64,000 bases of DNA from Spirosoma endophyticum (GCF_900112365.1 NZ_FOLQ01000011.1:124001-188000); one strand, 5' to 3'. Positions 18,273 to 27,607 are shown, numbered from the stretch's first letter. Program-made: numbers and translations. Notes: generated by a model not told the origin, from the sequence alone.

Positions 18273-18794
18273 TTATTCGGTAACTTCTTTCTTGCGTGTC
18301 TCCACGACTTTTCCATTCTCCACGAGTTTGGTTTTTAATACGTTTTGCTTTGGAATCGCCAGCAGTAGCATAGGCTGGCTTGTAAACGATTGTGGATTCT
18401 TCGTTAACGTTGTATCGGCTAAACGAATATACCGCACCGTTAATACCGAATCCTGTACAAAAACTTTGCTGACTGAGAGCCTGGGTGGTTTGTTGGTTGG
18501 AGGAAGTGCAATGCCAACGACCATCTCTTTGTTGAAATTCGGGACAGTAGGCTTGCGGCTTGTGGTGGTGGCTGGTTGGAAAAGTTTCTCGAATGTGTCG
18601 GCTCGCTCGAATATAAATAAGGTCGGTTTGCTTTTGTTAACCGGGGCTTCGTTACTCAAAAAGTAACCCGTCAGCATGCGGTGAGTAAGCGTAACTTGGG
18701 CCAGCGTAAAGAGACTCAGAAAGAGGCAGGTAGCGAAAAAAAGGAGAAAGCGACGTGTACGAAAACGACTTTTACTGAACGTGGGAAACAACAT
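18273..18794 (-). CDS. Hypothetical membrane-anchored protein
   Basis: About 173 residues. An N-terminal basic stretch (RFRTRRFLL) is followed by one hydrophobic segment (residues about 16-35), so the rest is probably periplasmic. The body (FIFERADTFEKLFQPA..., MVVGIALPP, TVRYIRLADT, QPMLLLAIPKQ) has no motif I recognise, though the MVVGIALPP...LTVRYI pattern recalls protease-complex-inhibitor-like beta sandwiches. ATG 18794 is used because the longer frame begins with TTG. Lies downstream of the sigma/VWA pair on the same strand with a 121-bp gap. Confidence 0.6.
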   Translation of the reverse strand: MLFPTFSKSRFRTRRFLLFFATCLFLSLFTLAQVTLTHRMLTGYFLSNEAPVNKSKPTLFIFERADTFEKLFQPATTTSRKPTVPNFNKEMVVGIALPPTNKPPRLSVSKVFVQDSVLTVRYIRLADTTLTKNPQSFTSQPMLLLAIPKQNVLKTKLVENGKVVETRKKEVTE

Positions 18795-18915
18795 AATCAG
18801 ACATAAACTACATAGTAACAATACCTCTCTAACGTCTGATTGCTGGATTCGGTGTGTAGCTGGCTGGAAAAAAAGGATTCTAATTTAACTATACAGACTG
18901 AGTCATGCTTTCAGT

Positions 18916-20139
18916 TTACAGCCAGATGAAGCCCAGAAATTGCTTCGGGCGATGATCAAAGGGAGTCAGCTTGAACCGATTTTTACGCGCTACGTATCGG
19001 TAATAGCGCGAACCAACCCGAATGGACGTAGTGCGTGAGATCGTTTTGGGCGTAAAGTCATCTTCGAGCGTGTGCAAACTGCCATTTGTCTGATTCGCAA
19101 TGACATAGTAATCGGGTTGAAAAGCCAGCGCTGTATCGCTGCCCGTTGTGCCACAGAGCACCACATGAACCGGTTTCCTGACAGTGTTGAGCAATGCCAT
19201 GTCCTTCACGGTGCTGATGTTATCAGCCAGCAGGATCAGATGCCTGGCGTCAGGAAATTCCTGCTGCGCAAACAACAGGGCTGCTACGTCATTTTCGGCA
19301 TCATCCTTATTTTGAACCGTGTTCCGGGCGGCTTCCAGCAACATTGGTAAGGCAGTTGTTGATTCCCACGATCGGGTAACAAACATGCGGCCAGCCGGTC
19401 CGCCGGGGCGAGTCTGTAGCCCCAGACTATCACAGTCGGTAAAGAAAACAATGCCTTTGATGGATGGATGACGGGCGTTCTTTTTGAACCAGGCGAAAAG
19501 TTGCGTAGTGTAAGGATACATGCTGCTGGTCAGGTCGCACACAATGACAGCGTCTGGCCAACGGCGCAGATTGCGGGTTAAGATCTGGTATGATGTGGAA
19601 TCATCCCCAAAATCTCCATCTGTCATTTGGCGGCTAATGGCCGTCTCTTCTTTACTGAACGCTACGGGTTGCGATCGGTGAATCTGCTCCGTCAGCCTGG
19701 TGCTCAATGGCTTAATTCTAGTGGTTGATGTGCGTAAAAAAGGGATGTCTGTAATACGTAGTGCAGACCATTGATGCTGCCCGGATGAATGGGCAACGAA
19801 GGGCAATTTCGTTTTTCTACCCGCGTGTGACCTACGTATTATTGACTTATTAATTACCAGACTTTCAGTACGAACCGGAGCTGAGTTGACGAGTTGTTTT
19901 GGTTTGTCGGTCGGGACAGTAACGGTCGCTGGTTTATCTGTCACAGGATAGAGCACTAGCCAGCGTAGTAAACCCAAAATGAAGAGTGCTAGTATACCTA
20001 CGGCACCCCTTCGCCACCACCGACGGCGTTTCAACATACGCTGCACACGAGCCCAATCGCTTGGATCGTAGTCAGGTCGATAGGTCGTTAGCGACTGACG
20101 TACCCAATCATGGAGTAATTTATCGTCTTGTTCGCTCAT
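18916..20139 (-). CDS. Single-pass membrane protein with von Willebrand factor A-like domain, sigma-factor partner
   Basis: The 407-residue protein has a cytoplasmic N-terminus (LLHDWVRQSLTTYRPDYDPSDWARVQRML) like Bacteroidota anti-sigma factors, one membrane segment at about 44-64, a linker, then a VWA-like domain (about 190-375) with DLTSSM in the MIDAS place and strands GIVFFTDCDS and HLILLADNIST. The gene overlaps the end of the ECF sigma gene by 20 bp. I infer that it senses something in the periplasm and holds the sigma factor; the VWA output domain is unusual for that role. Confidence 0.7.
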   Translation of the reverse strand: MSEQDDKLLHDWVRQSLTTYRPDYDPSDWARVQRMLKRRRWWRRGAVGILALFILGLLRWLVLYPVTDKPATVTVPTDKPKQLVNSAPVRTESLVINKSIIRRSHAGRKTKLPFVAHSSGQHQWSALRITDIPFLRTSTTRIKPLSTRLTEQIHRSQPVAFSKEETAISRQMTDGDFGDDSTSYQILTRNLRRWPDAVIVCDLTSSMYPYTTQLFAWFKKNARHPSIKGIVFFTDCDSLGLQTRPGGPAGRMFVTRSWESTTALPMLLEAARNTVQNKDDAENDVAALLFAQQEFPDARHLILLADNISTVKDMALLNTVRKPVHVVLCGTTGSDTALAFQPDYYVIANQTNGSLHTLEDDFTPKTISRTTSIRVGSRYYRYVARKNRFKLTPFDHRPKQFLGFIWL

Positions 20140-20695
20140 GATTCATGGTGGTTTGTGAACGTAGCGCCTGACGTAGCAGCCGATTCGCTTCGGTTAAATG
20201 CGCCCGGGATGTACTCTCGGCTAGACCCAACTGCTCCGCGATTTCGCGGTGTGAATACCCTTCCAGTACGTATAGGCTGAATACCATGCGATACGGAGCC
20301 GGTAGCTGATGCAGTACCGTTAAAATGTGCTCGGCAGACAGCTGGGCAAAAATAGCTTCGTCGTTCAGGTAAGGTTCTTCAAGGCTGTGTTCCACTAAAT
20401 CAGCTGGTACATCGAGGGCCCGCTTCCGATTTCGGCGGTAATAATCAATGGCTGTATTGACCATAATTCGCCGTAACCACGGCAGCACCACTTCCTCATT
20501 TTTCAGGTCACCCAGCTTTCGAAACGCTTTCAGAAAACCGTCGTTTAGCATTTCACGAGCATCTTCCTGATCACTGGCATAGGCAGCACAAACGGACAGC
20601 GCATAGCTATAAAAGCGTTCGTAAAACACCTGCATCGCTGCCTCCCGACCCCGGTGGCAATCCTTGATGATATCGGCTAATGAATAGTCCGCCAA
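20120..20695 (-). CDS. ECF-type RNA polymerase sigma factor
   Basis: A 191-residue sigma-70 family protein. Region 2 reads ALSVCAAYASDQEDAREMLNDGFLKAFRKL, and region 4 reads LPAPYRMVFSLYVLEGYSHREIAEQLG with the helix-turn-helix AESTSRAHLTEANRLL. Start appears to be TTG at 20695, as no in-frame ATG precedes it. It is followed by its membrane partner with a 20-bp overlap. Targets cannot be read from the window. Confidence 0.9.
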   Translation of the reverse strand: MADYSLADIIKDCHRGREAAMQVFYERFYSYALSVCAAYASDQEDAREMLNDGFLKAFRKLGDLKNEEVVLPWLRRIMVNTAIDYYRRNRKRALDVPADLVEHSLEEPYLNDEAIFAQLSAEHILTVLHQLPAPYRMVFSLYVLEGYSHREIAEQLGLAESTSRAHLTEANRLLRQALRSQTTMNHERTRR

Positions 20696-20719
20696 GTAGT
20701 TGATCGTGTTGAGTAGGTG

Positions 20720-21799
20720 TTACTGGCAACCTGCGTATGTATACGTTTCGGTAGTTGTAAAGTCCTGCGAAACCACACCCGGATGTTTAGCCGTGCTTAC
20801 TACGCTGGTCACGAAACCCTGGCTATTTGTCTGAATAACTGATGTTTGCTCGACAGACGTCTCCATTTTTTTACTGATGCTGTTCCAGTTTGCATTCGTG
20901 GAGGTAGCCAGAACGCCAGGCTGCCCAAAATCGGACGAGGGAATCGTTGCGGGAAATCCTTTAAAGGCTGGCAAAGAGGCAATGGCTGGTTTGGCATCGC
21001 TCCAGGTCTGACTGGTTGTCCGGATAAGCGTATCACCCACGTAGTCAGTTATTTTTGCCTGACGTTTCTGATTGTCATATTCCCAAACGGTTCGAAAATT
21101 GGGCGTTGTGCTGAACATAGTCACGAGGCCATTTTGAATGGTAAGTGGTCGGTATTCAGTACTACCCGATTTTTCAACGTAATCAACCAACTGGTTCTTT
21201 TGGTATGTAGAAATTTGTTGTCCTCCAGAAGGGCCGACAGGAATTTCAATTGCTACGGCCGGATCATAATCATACGTAATGGTGGCGATTTTCTTCGTCA
21301 AATCGCCTGACCCATCGTACTCATACGACTCGATGGTTGTTGTGTTTACACCGTAGGCACCAATCCGTCTGGTGTTGATGCTGGTCAATCGACTGTTTGT
21401 GTAGGCATAATTACTGACCACCGACGACTGTTCGTTTTTGGTTTTACCCGCAAATACGTTCGTTGCTTTTTGTTGCGAATCCATCTTCGTTAAATAGCCT
21501 TCTGCATCGTAGGTATAGCTAACCGTTGTCGTTTCGTTTTGCATATCGGTGCTACCCGTAATTTGCTTAGTAAACGTAGTAACCGTCTTCGCCAGATTGC
21601 CCTGCGGATCATACACGTAGTCTGTCTGATTGAGGGCGGTTGTGTTTAAGACGGGAGTTTTTGATACCGATACGTATTGTTGAATACGGCAGGTACCCTG
21701 GGGTGTCGCATCGTCCGAATTGGAGTTGCACCCCACAGTAAGCCAGCTACTAAACAAAAAAATCAACAGGATGGGCAGAAGCGAGCGACGTGTTTTCAT
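20720..21799 (-). CDS. Lipoprotein with YD-like repeats, function unknown
   Basis: A 359-residue protein with a lipoprotein signal (LFSSWLTVGC, Cys about 24). The mature part repeats strands of the form DYVYDPQGNLAKT, SYTYDAEGYLTKM, YAYTNSRLTSI, SYEYDGSGDLTKK, which resemble single YD/RHS-type units, ending TTETYTYAGCQ. It is probably a surface or periplasmic beta-rich protein. It ends 25 bp upstream of the ECF sigma gene on the same strand and may be co-transcribed. ATG 21799 is chosen because it directly precedes the signal. Confidence 0.7.
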   Translation of the reverse strand: MKTRRSLLPILLIFLFSSWLTVGCNSNSDDATPQGTCRIQQYVSVSKTPVLNTTALNQTDYVYDPQGNLAKTVTTFTKQITGSTDMQNETTTVSYTYDAEGYLTKMDSQQKATNVFAGKTKNEQSSVVSNYAYTNSRLTSINTRRIGAYGVNTTTIESYEYDGSGDLTKKIATITYDYDPAVAIEIPVGPSGGQQISTYQKNQLVDYVEKSGSTEYRPLTIQNGLVTMFSTTPNFRTVWEYDNQKRQAKITDYVGDTLIRTTSQTWSDAKPAIASLPAFKGFPATIPSSDFGQPGVLATSTNANWNSISKKMETSVEQTSVIQTNSQGFVTSVVSTAKHPGVVSQDFTTTETYTYAGCQ

Positions 21800-21876
21800 A
21801 AGGCCAGACGTTGTTGAGTCTATACAGACATAGACGAACAATGGACCGAAAACGCTGGCAAGATTTTTTATTTAAG

Positions 21877-21976
21877 CACAGCCTAAAGGGAGAGATTACA
21901 GAAGGCACAGAGTTTAAATGATTAAAAATCAAGAAAATGACTCCGTGCTACCCATGACCCCTCCCTTTAGGCTGTG
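21877..21976. repeat. Inverted repeat with 16-bp arms
   Basis: CACAGCCTAAAGGGAG at 21877-21892 pairs perfectly with 21961-21976. The 68-base spacer holds a weaker inner pairing (GGCACAGAGT near 21903 with ACTCCGTGCT near 21940). It lies between two minus-strand lipoprotein genes. Confidence 0.7.
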
Positions 21977-22008
21977 TTGAACCTACTGTTTTTTTGAGGA
22001 CAAAATGG

Positions 22009-22560
22009 CTAATTTTTAGCTTCCGATTCCGCTGAATTGCGAAGACTCATGCCTGCTACGTTGAAGCACGAATTGTTATTATCACTCTGGCACTCAAACA
22101 GATCGAAGGTTTCGACTCCCTTGTCCAATCGCTCGAAATATAGAATGAACGGTACTTTTTCGTCATTCTTAATCTCTCGACTGTCAGGCGACATTGGGAT
22201 TCCTTCCGTTTTCAACAGGGCGTAAGTGCGTTTACCATCAGCCGACGCCAGCACCGCTTTAGGATTGAACGAAATACTGCTGGTGCCGTAATAATTGTTG
22301 TCACGATCGTTCGGGTCTTTGCCAAAGGTTAGGTACAAGACCGTATAACTGGCTGTCAGGCGAATATCCGTCACCCGTATGTCGGGGTCCTGCGAGTGGC
22401 CGAGGCCGCCCTGTGGGTCTGGATAAAGCCGGGGCATGGTCGCTTCCATCGGCTTATTGGCCTGATAATATTCCGCCCCATCGGCTGGAGCGTTCACGTT
22501 CGGCAGTCGATTTGACTTACAGGCAGCAACCAACAAAAGGAGGGCGACGAAGGCTTTCAT
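22009..22560 (-). CDS. Hypothetical lipoprotein
   Basis: A 183-residue protein with a short lipoprotein signal, MKAFVALLLLVAAC (Cys14). The mature part has an immunoglobulin-like beta pattern (IRVTDIRLTASYTVLYLTFG, KVPFILYFERL) and two late cysteines (LFECQSDNNNSCFNVAG). I do not recognise a family. It lies 39 bp before the eboF-like gene's stop on the same strand, as the downstream gene, so it may be co-transcribed with that operon. Confidence 0.65.
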   Translation of the reverse strand: MKAFVALLLLVAACKSNRLPNVNAPADGAEYYQANKPMEATMPRLYPDPQGGLGHSQDPDIRVTDIRLTASYTVLYLTFGKDPNDRDNNYYGTSSISFNPKAVLASADGKRTYALLKTEGIPMSPDSREIKNDEKVPFILYFERLDKGVETFDLFECQSDNNNSCFNVAGMSLRNSAESEAKN

Positions 22561-22599
22561 AGAGTTAAATTACTTCCTTTCAGCTAAATAACAAACAAC

Positions 22600-24003
22600 T
22601 TACTTCGTCTGTTTTTCTAATTTATCTACCGCGAGCGTCTCCCAGATTTTGTCGTAAACGTCAGTGGCCAACAGCGACTTGCCTACGTTCTGGCTGCTCA
22701 CGAAAACCGGATGATGTTCCGGTGCCGTGCCAATACGTCCGTGCGAGCCTTTTACCAGCGTAGCATCGAGTGAGATCACGTTCATCAGGTACCGGAAGCC
22801 AAGCATTTTGCGGCCAAGTTTATAGCCTGCCTTGAGTTTTATGAGCGGATTGGTCTGGTCCATAAACATCTCGACGGGATCGTAGCCGGGTTTCTGATGG
22901 ATGGCTACCAGGCGGGCATAGTCCGGCGCGCGAGCGTCGTCGAGCCAATAATAATATGTAAACCAGCTGTCGGCATCAGCCACCACAACCAGATCGCCGG
23001 AACGTTCGTGGTCGATGTGGTATTTCTTCTGCTGTTCCTTGTCCAGAACTAATTCAATGCCCGGCGTCTTTTCCAGCAGAGAGCGCACTTTATTAAAAAC
23101 CGTCGGGTCGTTGATATACACATGCGCAATCTGGTGATCGGGTGTCGCAAAGGCGGGCGAGGCACCGGCATCGAAGACTTCCAGACCCCGTTCTTCCCGG
23201 TAACGTATCATGCCCGCTTCGCGCAGAATCCGGTTAATGTGAATTGGTTTGCTGACGTTCGTAATGCCGTATTCGGACAGCACAATGACTTCAGCGTTTT
23301 GTTTCTCGTAAAACTGAATCAGGTCGCGGCACACATCATCAATCTCGCGCAGGTCGTTGGCGATTTTCGAAAAATCCTGCCCGGACGCAGGACCGCCAAA
23401 TTTTTGCAGGCAGTAATCCAGGTGCGACAGGTAAATCAGCGTTAGCGTTGGGTTATGCCATTTGTCCACCAGCATCGATGCGTCGGCAATCCAGCGGCTA
23501 CTTTTGATGGTCGTAGCGGGCCCCCAGAACTGGAACAACGGGAACGTACCAAGTTCTTGCTGAAGTCGATCACGCAGATCACCGGGATGCGTGTAGCAGT
23601 CGGCGATTTTCATCCCGTCAGATGGATATTGCGGGCGGGGCGTCGCCGAGTAATCGGCGGATGAGTACATGTTGTACCACCAGAACATCTTGGAAACGGT
23701 GAAGTTTGGATCGATTTTTTTGGCTCGTTCCCAAATCTTTTCGCCGGCAACGAGCTTGTTCGACTGTTTCCAGAACTTCACTTCGGAATCGGTGCGGTCA
23801 TACCAGCCATTCCCGACGATACCGGTTTCGTTGGGCCACTTCCCCGTTACGTAGGTCGATTGCACCGACGTTGTCAGGGCCGGAAGCATGGGGTCAATGG
23901 TAGCCTGATGCTTGCTGGCAAACCACTGTTTCAGAAAAGGCGTGTGTTCGCCAATCAGCGAATAAGACAAGCCCACAACATCGAGTACTACGGTCTTTTT
24001 CAT
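22600..24003 (-). CDS. eboF: EboF: alkaline phosphatase superfamily / nucleotide pyrophosphatase-like protein
   Basis: A 467-residue protein of the phosphodiesterase branch of the alkaline phosphatase superfamily: Asp ligand in VVLDVVGL, nucleophile region PALTTSVQSTYVTGKWPNETGI, then YLSHLDYCLQKFG and a final His in PDHQIAHVYI. The usual SDHG metal motif reads SEYGI here, so one site may be altered. No signal peptide. It is last of eboD-eboE-eboF. The ebo system (known from cyanobacteria and some Bacteroidota) moves secondary-metabolite precursors to the periplasm; the reaction of EboF is not established. Confidence 0.82.
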   Translation of the reverse strand: MKKTVVLDVVGLSYSLIGEHTPFLKQWFASKHQATIDPMLPALTTSVQSTYVTGKWPNETGIVGNGWYDRTDSEVKFWKQSNKLVAGEKIWERAKKIDPNFTVSKMFWWYNMYSSADYSATPRPQYPSDGMKIADCYTHPGDLRDRLQQELGTFPLFQFWGPATTIKSSRWIADASMLVDKWHNPTLTLIYLSHLDYCLQKFGGPASGQDFSKIANDLREIDDVCRDLIQFYEKQNAEVIVLSEYGITNVSKPIHINRILREAGMIRYREERGLEVFDAGASPAFATPDHQIAHVYINDPTVFNKVRSLLEKTPGIELVLDKEQQKKYHIDHERSGDLVVVADADSWFTYYYWLDDARAPDYARLVAIHQKPGYDPVEMFMDQTNPLIKLKAGYKLGRKMLGFRYLMNVISLDATLVKGSHGRIGTAPEHHPVFVSSQNVGKSLLATDVYDKIWETLAVDKLEKQTK

Positions 24004-24010
24004 GATGATG

Positions 24011-24073
24011 AATGATGAATAATGAATGATGAACTAAACCAGATCTGGCATTCATCATTCATCGTTCATCATT
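24011..24073. repeat. Self-repetitive inverted repeat between eboE and eboF
   Basis: Arms 24011-24033 and 24051-24073 match at 21 of 23 positions. Each arm is made of GATGAAT-like units. The 17-base loop contains the palindrome CCAGATCTGG. The right arm encodes the C-terminal residues MMNDE of EboE. Confidence 0.8.
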
Positions 24074-25305
24074 GATTTAAACACCCATTTCATTTCTCGT
24101 TCGATCGAGTCAACTATATCTTTCTTTAAATCGTCGGGTAATACGCCCCACGTATAGGTTTCGACCTCAAGCTGGTTGGTGAAATGCCGGTCGGCCTGTA
24201 ATTTCAATACCTCACGAATATCGTCTTGTGTGGATTTCAACACGCCATAATCGGCCACGAAAAGGGGTACATGGAAATGCGCCCGCCATTCGGCATGTGT
24301 ATCGTCCAGAGCCGCTAATGCTTCGGGTAAATCCGGAAAACGTAGCAGATCGCCCTGCGTGGTTCGGGCCACGACCTGGTGCAGATACGTCGGTTCGTTA
24401 AACTGTTCGAATGCCTGTTTCACGGCCTCACGCCCTTCAGTATCAGTAGGGAATTCAGCTTTTAAAGCCGCACTGACCTGAATTTTACCGACACGTAGCC
24501 CATATTTTTTGAGTTTATCCAGCACGTCGGCCGGGCGTTCGTAGCCTACGGCGAAATGACAGACATCATAGCATAACCGGACGTGTTCGCAGATGGTAGC
24601 TTCGGCTTCCTCGTCAGTCAGGCCAAATTGTTCACTTAATTGCTCGATGCCCATCGGCAGCAAATAATCCGTAAACCAGGTAATGAACTCGTCGGCGGTT
24701 TCGATAACGCCATCGGGTTCGGGTTCCAGATCGAGGTGCATCAACCGGTCGGTTTGGCGACGTAACTGAATCAACTCAGCCACGACTTCGAGCACATTTT
24801 GCGTGGTCTGCGAAAAAATATAATCGCGCGCTGCCGGTTGCTCCCACTCGAACCAATGGCGATAGGAGAGGGGCGAGGTCGAAACACCACCCTGAATGGC
24901 ATTGCCCAAATCATCGACCGGCAATAAGACCGACAGGATTCGGAACAGGCGTTTGGTGTATTCGACCCGCGCTTCGGTCGTCCAGTCGGGCGCATGTACC
25001 TGATCTTTTACGACCGTATCATGAAAACCACCGAACGGAAACCCGTTCATTGTGAAGACGTAACAGTCGTTTTGAGCCAGCCAGTGCTGAAAAGCGACCA
25101 GGTTTTCGGGCGTTTCCAGTTCTTCACTTGCTACGTTGGAAAGCCGCAGGCCAATGCCAAAGGACGTACTGGAGTCGGGTGCATCGGGCGATAACCGTCT
25201 CTTTAGTTCAGGAACCGCCTGCTGCAAAGCGGCAAAGTGATCGGCCCACGTTTCGCCCGCATGAATATTTGTGCAATAGCCAAGATGCCCTAGAGAAGTT
25301 TTCAT
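24055..25305 (-). CDS. eboE: EboE: sugar phosphate isomerase/epimerase-like metabolite traffic protein
   Basis: A 416-residue TIM-barrel-like protein opening with LGHLGYCTNIHAGETWADHF, the hallmark N-terminus of EboE. Acidic and His residues typical of xylose-isomerase-like barrels appear in HLDLEPEPDG (metal Glu), CYDVCHFAVGYE and KIQVSAALKAEF. Soluble, no signal. It lies between eboD (106 bp upstream, with a hairpin) and eboF (51 bp downstream, with a hairpin). Its substrate is not known. Confidence 0.85.
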   Translation of the reverse strand: MKTSLGHLGYCTNIHAGETWADHFAALQQAVPELKRRLSPDAPDSSTSFGIGLRLSNVASEELETPENLVAFQHWLAQNDCYVFTMNGFPFGGFHDTVVKDQVHAPDWTTEARVEYTKRLFRILSVLLPVDDLGNAIQGGVSTSPLSYRHWFEWEQPAARDYIFSQTTQNVLEVVAELIQLRRQTDRLMHLDLEPEPDGVIETADEFITWFTDYLLPMGIEQLSEQFGLTDEEAEATICEHVRLCYDVCHFAVGYERPADVLDKLKKYGLRVGKIQVSAALKAEFPTDTEGREAVKQAFEQFNEPTYLHQVVARTTQGDLLRFPDLPEALAALDDTHAEWRAHFHVPLFVADYGVLKSTQDDIREVLKLQADRHFTNQLEVETYTWGVLPDDLKKDIVDSIEREMKWVFKSMMNDE

Positions 25306-25312
25306 AGAATTT

Positions 25313-25387
25313 TATTGAACACAGAGCCACGGAGAACATAAAGAAATTGATAAAAACTCTGTGTTCTCCGTGGCTCTGTGTTCAATA
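25313..25387. repeat. Self-repetitive inverted repeat between eboD and eboE
   Basis: Arms 25313-25338 and 25362-25387 are perfect 26-bp complements around a 23-base loop. Each arm carries the tandem units CACAGAG and CACGGAG, and the right side shows three successive copies. Confidence 0.88.
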
Positions 25388-25411
25388 ATAAAATCTTTGA
25401 TTAATAAAGAA

Positions 25412-26575
25412 CTAAACTGTGGTGGACAATTCATGTTCACGTAACGTAGCAATTGCCTGTCGAACAAGGGTAGCATCCATTTCGTGCACTTCTACGCCCA
25501 GACCAATATCTTTTAACAGCATGATGGTCAATTGGCCACCCAGATGCTCACGGAATTCGGAAAGTCCCTTCAGCACACCCGCACTGTTGTCGGCGTCGAG
25601 CATGGGTTGATACAAGGAGAAGCCGAGCGTACGTAGCGTCGTCAGGATACGGTTGGTGTCGGCGTCGGTAAGCCAGCCAAGTTGCTGGGAATAAATACTA
25701 TCCAGCGCGATACCAATCGCTACAGCTTCGCCATGACGAAGCTCGAAGTTGGTCAACTGTTCGAGCTTGTGTGCACTCCAGTGACCAAAGTCCAGCGGTC
25801 GAGAGGAGCCCATCTCGAATGGATCTCCGCCCGAAATATGCTGCAAATGCATCTGGGCGCAACGGTGGATGAGATACTGCATGGCGTCCATATCGCGGGC
25901 GGCCAGCGCATGCGCATTGGTTTCGACCCACTCGAAAAATGCTTTGTCCTTGATAAGGGCCACTTTAATGGCTTCGGAGATGCCCGCCCGCCAGTCACGA
26001 TCATCGAGCGTCGTCAGGAACGTACTGTCGTTAAACACCGCAATGGGCGGAACAAACGTACCGAGGAAATTCTTTTTGCCTTTGTAGTTGACCCCATTCT
26101 TGACCCCAACGCCCGAATCATTCTGTGATAGCACCGTCGTCGGAATACGAATATGCCGGATGCCCCGGTGTGAAATGGCAGCCGCGTAGCCTACCATATC
26201 CAGCACCGATCCACCACCAATGGCCGCTACGTAGGAATGTCGATCAATACCATAGGTATCCACCGCGTCCACGATTTTCTCGACAAACACGGGATTGTTT
26301 TTGGCAATTTCGCCACCCGGAATGATCAGAAAATCTGAAGCAAGATCAACAACGTCAGCGTGTTGTGTAAAGTATGCCTTAATCTCAGCTACTAAACCAG
26401 GATGCGTCTCAACAACACCCGAGTCAATGACAAACAGGAGTTTTTTTTGCGTTGCCGAAGTGGCTTGTTGATGAAAGAAATCGGCAAAGAGTGAATTGGT
26501 TGTATCGAAAAGTTTCTCGGTAAAAAAGACGTTGTACACGAATTGAACCGTGAAAGACTGCTGCAAATGGCTCAT
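25412..26575 (-). CDS. eboD: EboD: 3-dehydroquinate synthase-like enzyme
   Basis: A 387-residue member of the sugar-phosphate cyclase family. NAD-binding VAAIGGGSVLDMVGYAAA, the RIPTTVLSQNDSGVG segment, KNFLGTFVPP, and zinc ligands in GISEAIKVALI (Glu), DFGHWSAHKLEQ (His) and LRHGEAVAIG (His) are all visible. EboD proteins are not assumed to make dehydroquinate; a related cyclisation is possible. I start at ATG 26575 (MSHLQQSFTVQF), because the 29 residues upstream look non-conserved. First gene of eboD-E-F, divergent from an SDR gene. Confidence 0.87.
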   Translation of the reverse strand: MSHLQQSFTVQFVYNVFFTEKLFDTTNSLFADFFHQQATSATQKKLLFVIDSGVVETHPGLVAEIKAYFTQHADVVDLASDFLIIPGGEIAKNNPVFVEKIVDAVDTYGIDRHSYVAAIGGGSVLDMVGYAAAISHRGIRHIRIPTTVLSQNDSGVGVKNGVNYKGKKNFLGTFVPPIAVFNDSTFLTTLDDRDWRAGISEAIKVALIKDKAFFEWVETNAHALAARDMDAMQYLIHRCAQMHLQHISGGDPFEMGSSRPLDFGHWSAHKLEQLTNFELRHGEAVAIGIALDSIYSQQLGWLTDADTNRILTTLRTLGFSLYQPMLDADNSAGVLKGLSEFREHLGGQLTIMLLKDIGLGVEVHEMDATLVRQAIATLREHELSTTV

Positions 26576-26747
26576 CTCATTATCATGTAAAAACTCAAAA
26601 TTACCCAAAAAACACCAGTAGTGGCCAAAAAAGTCCGCTGGATCAAACTCATTTGCCAACACACCGTATTGAAGAATTGCGCAACCTGTTTTTCGACGTA
26701 TTGGCGTGGCCCTGGCGGGGCAGGTGATTCAGGTTTACTAATCTGGT

Positions 26748-26755
26748 TATCTTTG
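26748..26755 (+). promoter_or_regulatory. -7 promoter element of the YdfG-like SDR gene
   Basis: TATCTTTG matches the Bacteroidota -7 consensus TAnnTTTG and lies 27 bp before ATG 26783. No clear -33 TTTG is seen at the usual distance. Confidence 0.55.
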
Positions 26756-26782
26756 CCAACTCATACGTTTTTACCCATTTTT

Positions 26783-27535
26783 ATGTCTCGCATTGCACTC
26801 ATCACTGGCGCTACGTCTGGCATTGGCCGCGCCACCGCCGAAGCCTTCGCCGATCTCGAATACCAGTTAATCCTTTGTGGCCGTCGGCAGGAACGGCTGG
26901 ACGAATTACAGGAACAACTAAGTCAGAAGACCGCCGTCACGACGCTCAACTTCGACGTGCGCGACTGGAGCGAGGTTAACGACGCCATCAGCACCTTATC
27001 TGAAGAGTGGCAAGCTATTGATATACTGCTCAATAATGCCGGAAGTGCCCGCGGTATGTCGCCGATTCAGGAGGGTAGCGTTGACGACTGGGATCAGATG
27101 ATCGACGGCAACGTGCAGGGCGTTCTCTACGTATCGAAGGCCGTTATGCCCGGCATGGTTGCCCGCAAACGCGGCCACATTATTAATTTAAGTTCGGTGG
27201 CGGGGAAACAAACCTACGCAAATGGGGCCGTTTATTGCGCCAGTAAAGCGGCTGTTGAAGCGCTCAGCGCCGGTATGCGGCTGGACCTGACCCAACACGG
27301 CATCAAAGTGACGAACATTGCGCCCGGCGCCGTGGAAACCGAATTTTCGGTAGTACGTTTCAGTGGCGATACCGAGCGGGCGGCCAAAGTGTACGAAGGA
27401 TTTGAACCGCTTACAGCGGAAGACATTGCCGATACGATTGTGTATGCCGTTACGGCCCCTGCTCACGTCACCATCGCCGATATGACGATTCTGGCTTCCG
27501 CACAGGCTGCCGCTACGACGATTTATCGGAAGTGA
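26783..27535 (+). CDS. SDR family oxidoreductase (YdfG-like)
   Basis: A 250-residue short-chain dehydrogenase: MSRIALITGATSGIGRATAEAF at the start, NNAGSARG, catalytic Ser in IINLSSVAG and YCASK (Tyr/Lys), then NIAPGAVETEF. This pattern is that of NADP-dependent 3-hydroxy acid/serine dehydrogenases. ATG 26783 gives the proper N-terminus; the open frame before it encodes 54 unlikely residues over the promoter. It is divergent from eboD, so it could be related to that pathway, but the family is too general to say. Confidence 0.88.
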   Translation: MSRIALITGATSGIGRATAEAFADLEYQLILCGRRQERLDELQEQLSQKTAVTTLNFDVRDWSEVNDAISTLSEEWQAIDILLNNAGSARGMSPIQEGSVDDWDQMIDGNVQGVLYVSKAVMPGMVARKRGHIINLSSVAGKQTYANGAVYCASKAAVEALSAGMRLDLTQHGIKVTNIAPGAVETEFSVVRFSGDTERAAKVYEGFEPLTAEDIADTIVYAVTAPAHVTIADMTILASAQAAATTIYRK

Positions 27536-27607
27536 GTAAGAGTTGGTCAGTAGACGTCTTTGGCCTTCAGTATGAGCAGCATAGGCGCTCATTTAAACGT
27601 CATTTTT

